Assembly (NCBI GenBank): GCA_963978545.1
Contig: OZ021725.1
Span: 89,839,805-89,903,804 of the forward strand
From: Linyphia triangularis
Lineage: Eukaryota; Arthropoda; Arachnida; Araneae; Linyphiidae
Reading direction: 5' to 3'
Length of the DNA stretch: 64,000 nucleotides
The position numbers and the translations under genes were made by a program. Shown piece by piece: positions 60,801-64,000 of the stretch (position 1 is its first letter; the number at the start of each line of letters is the position of its first letter). A model generated the notes under the pieces. That model did no database searches. It had not been told where the DNA came from and worked only from the letters and a program-made list of their open reading frames with translations.

Positions 60801-61860
60801 CAAATCTGTTGAAATATAAAAATGCTCAGATTGGTATAATGAGAATGTGAAGTGTGATGATATTTCTCATATGTCAACATCGCCATCTGAAAGACATATT
60901 TGCGTCTAAGGATGCCGAATACGAATCTACCAGAAGCAGCCAGTTTGAAATGAATGTTATTTTACATACACTGGGATTATCACACAAAAACTCTTCCAAG
61001 CTTACGAGATATTAAGGATTTTCTCACGGAATATTTGACATGAATGACACACTAACCATGAATGACACTGTGTTTTCGTCAAAAGCACGTATTTTCACAA
61101 ACGATATCATACATATTATTTCTGGACGGTGTGTGACATCTGATTTTGATGAATAGTTTATATACACTAGCCCATTGTGTTATTTGATTGAAAATTGAAA
61201 TTAAATAAGAAATAGTCCAAAATTTTGTGAAGTTGTAACAGTTATTCAGTAGATGGCAGCATTATAAAAAAGAGAAATCTACATTTTAAGTACGTTGAGG
61301 AAACATAAAAACATTATATTTCTCAGCAATAGATTAATACATCTAAATCTGATAAACTTCAAAAACTTAATTCTTCTAAGCAATCATAAATGCGCAGACC
61401 GTACTAGTCTATATATAAATACAATTGTATTTCATTTAAAACTGTCATCCAATGACGTAATATTTTTGCGAGAGAAATAATTTTTACGAGATAGTTTTCC
61501 CATTAATCAGCCAACCTTGGACAAAGATGTCGAACGGTCTAGTGTGTTAGGAGCGCAAAGAAAAGCGCCACCGGATACAAATATTAAACCTCGTTTGTCT
61601 CTTAGAGTAAATTTTATCTCGGATCTGATGTAATTCGAACGGAGGGAAGCGCGAGAGGAGAGACGTCTCCAACCCATTTGTCATTCTTTCTTTTCTTTTG
61701 AAGAGAAAGTTTCCATTTATAAAGAAAGAAAAAGTGAATTTAAAAATGGTGACAGACCTAATTTTCACGAAATATACCTGATTTTTTTGTTATGGCCTTA
61801 TCGTTGCATGTTTGACAATTTTGATAGAATGATGTTTTGGTTTTAATTGTCACAGGTACT
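57886..61860. other. Unassigned sequence with GC-elevated parts, no supported gene
   Basis: GC-elevated parts at 58440-58700, 59900-60270 and 61500-61700 hold short frames without recognisable domains. A16 lies near 59373. I see no exon with convincing splice sites. Confidence 0.45.
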
Positions 61861-61868
61861 ACTTTTTT

Positions 61869-62248
61869 TTATTCAATTAAGGTTTTTATTGTGTTTACTA
61901 AAAATATCTTAATTTACTTGAATATATATTTCAAGAAAGAAATTTAGTATGAAACTCTTTATGTTAATATGGAATTCCTTATAGGAATTTAATTTTGTAT
62001 GAGCTTCTTTTTTAGTATTACATTCGTTTAAGAAATTTAATATTACTGGCCTCTTTTTTCCTTCAATTAAGGTTTTTATTGAGTTTACTAAAAATATCTT
62101 AATTTACTTGAATATATATTTTAAGAAATAAATTTAGTATGAAACTGACTATGTTAACATGAAATTCCTTAAAGAAATTTAATTTTGAATTATTTTTTTT
62201 TTTTAATATTAAATTTGTAAAAAAATTAATATTACTGTCCAACTCTTT
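61869..62248. repeat. 190-bp tandem duplication
   Basis: TTCAATTAAGGTTTTTATTG begins at about 61872 and again at about 62062. The units remain alignable for their full length (TACTAAAAATATCTTAATTT in both), with scattered substitutions and small indels increasing towards the 3' end. Confidence 0.9.
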
Positions 62249-64000
62249 TGCAAATAGTATATATTTGTGTGCCTTATAGTTTTGTTTTTAAATTATTACT
62301 GAATTATTACTATAAATTATGAAATTATTACTATAAATTAACAGCACACTTTTAACTCTATTACATGTTTTTTATTGAAATTTTTAATGTCTTGAAGATT
62401 TTTGGGACAACCTGAATAAAGTGAAAAGGTATCTTAAATTTCCTTATGAATGTTAAGTTTTCATAATGTGCGATGTTTTTCTTAACAAAGAAAAGTACAA
62501 AGGTAAAACGTACCTCCATATAATACTGGCTGAATTAAAGTTTACATGTTCTTAAAAGCACCAGTTTGAGATTTCAAATAAAAGTAAATTATCACAGAGA
62601 TTAAATGAATTTTTTTTTCTAGCAAACAAACTTTAAGAGTTACAATAAATGTTCAAAATAGCATCCTCTTTCACGAATACAAAAGCGTTTCATTTTAAAA
62701 GATTTCGTAAGACTCAGTGAATCATGGCAGTATTGATAGAAAAAGCTGTTGAGATGTTTATTTTCCACTCGGCAATCGTGTGTAGACGATTCGGCAAACG
62801 CCGAGAAATTTCAAACTTCCATATTAACAATGACTTTGATTTTATTTGTTATATTTTAAGACTTATCTTTTCAATAAGCAGATGAATTCTACTATGTTAA
62901 TTTTGTTTCGACTAAAATTATGAGTACTCATTCTATGTATGTTTCTAATATATTTCTTGTTTCAATGCAAGAAATTTAACTTTTCTATTCTAACTTATCT
63001 TAAAAATTGCAATTTTAATAAAAAAAAAATCCAAAAGTTTCTAATCTTTTCATTTTCTTTTTTAAAATCATTGGAGAATCCTTTCGAAATAAATAAATTA
63101 AAAGTTTCAAATTAATTCTTTCTTTAAAGTTAAAATAGTTTTAGTATACCTTTTAATAAACTACTCTTTCAGAAAGAAGTTTGTTCAGTAATGTTTTTAA
63201 TTTTTGATAAAACTTATATTTATCATAGATGCAAATTTGATTTGCCAAATTTAAGTGATATATTCTAGAGTGCCGTTAAACCCATTTGAGGACTAGAAAT
63301 GAAAAACGACCTAAGTCCAAAAAAGAAAAAATTTCAGGAGAGCCGAAAAATGAAAAACACTCGCATTTGTACTTAAGGCTATAAGTAAGAACCAGATTGA
63401 ATTTGAGCTTATTGCTACTGGAGTTCGCACTTTAGGCGTTCTCTTCTTTGTTTAGCTAGCTTGGTCTTGAGAACATTTTTTCGTAATTTTTTTTTTTTTT
63501 TTTGTTACTTAGCATGTTTTCAATTTCTAGTCCTCAATTTACCCACTTTATGCTTATATGGACATTATTAGAAACTAAATTAAGCGAAATTTTGAAATCA
63601 AATGTTAAAAATACAAAATTATTTACCAGTATAAATATAGAAGCGATATTCTTTTCTAAGAAATTACGTTTTTCTTCTACAACTGTTTTTTTTTTTTTTT
63701 TTACTGTCATTTCTAGGTACTTTCATTGTATATTTTGTTGAATAATACTCAATAATATTCTTACCTAAAAGGCGTGTATCTTTTTAATCTATTAAACGTG
63801 AAAGAAATTTTTTTCTTTTGATATAATAAAATGCTGAAAATAGTTTTCTATGATTGAAGTTTTAAAATTTATTTATTTATTTATTGACGTTTTGAATTTT
63901 GAAAGCATACAATCACAGTCTATTGAAGTTAAGATATTAAATATTTGATTTCTTAGACAAATTTGTATCGTAATAGATTTTATGAAATTCTTTTAATAAT
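62249..64000. other. AT-rich sequence, nothing recognised
   Basis: Contains T17 at 63487-63503, T16 near 63687 and (ATTT)n near 63869. No gene, RNA or transposon end supported. Confidence 0.55.

Noticed and set aside
1..64000. CRISPR array, bacterial operon or defence system
   Set aside because: No spaced direct repeats of CRISPR type, no ribosome binding sites with packed genes, and clear eukaryotic retroelements throughout.

Overview
The window looks like AT-rich nuclear DNA of an animal, most likely an arthropod and probably a spider. The reasons are dense A/T homopolymers, tRNA-derived SINEs, TIR elements, no bacterial-style gene packing, and retroelement families that I recall (from memory, not from a search) as common in spider genomes. 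I found no host protein-coding exon, rRNA, functional tRNA or CRISPR array that I can defend. The window reads as intergenic or intronic sequence carrying mobile elements of different ages.

The only gene-rich object is one complete but dead LTR retrotransposon on the minus strand at 10510-15669 (5,160 bp). It belongs to Ty3/Gypsy (Metaviridae), CsRn1-like clade. It has two 361-bp LTRs differing at 7 positions by my count, a tRNA-Trp-type primer binding site with one mismatch, gag with a CHCC zinc motif, a U_UUA_AAC slippery heptamer directly before the gag stop, then protease, reverse transcriptase, RNase H and DD35E integrase, and a GGAAGGGGGG polypurine tract. Three in-frame stops and two frameshifts inactivate it, so none of its parts is annotated as an intact gene.

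Layout: 1-10.5 kb is AT-rich filler with a (TA)n microsatellite, a hAT-like end (2.69 kb) and a TTAA-flanked TIR element (2.86-3.45 kb). 10.5-15.7 kb is the retrotransposon. 15.7-25 kb holds clusters of ATCGAT motifs (17.4-17.9 kb), a tRNA-derived SINE (20.05 kb) and a decayed family of direct and inverted repeats (23.27-24.7 kb). 25-40 kb holds short tandem arrays, an inverted second SINE copy (32.3 kb), another tRNA-like SINE head (33.5 kb), a weak Pol III-like box pair (35.9 kb) and a TIR element (37.8-38.5 kb). 40-64 kb is mostly unassigned; it includes repeat fragments at 50.2 and 50.9 kb, a 5'-truncated LINE insertion with its target-site duplication (55.12-55.37 kb), an almost spacer-free palindrome next to it (55.43-55.54 kb), a hairpin (57.8 kb) and a 190-bp tandem duplication (61.87-62.25 kb).

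The most informative signals are the gag-pol frameshift site, the dated and dissected decay of the LTR element, the LINE insertion with intact TSD, and several uncharacterised non-autonomous repeats.
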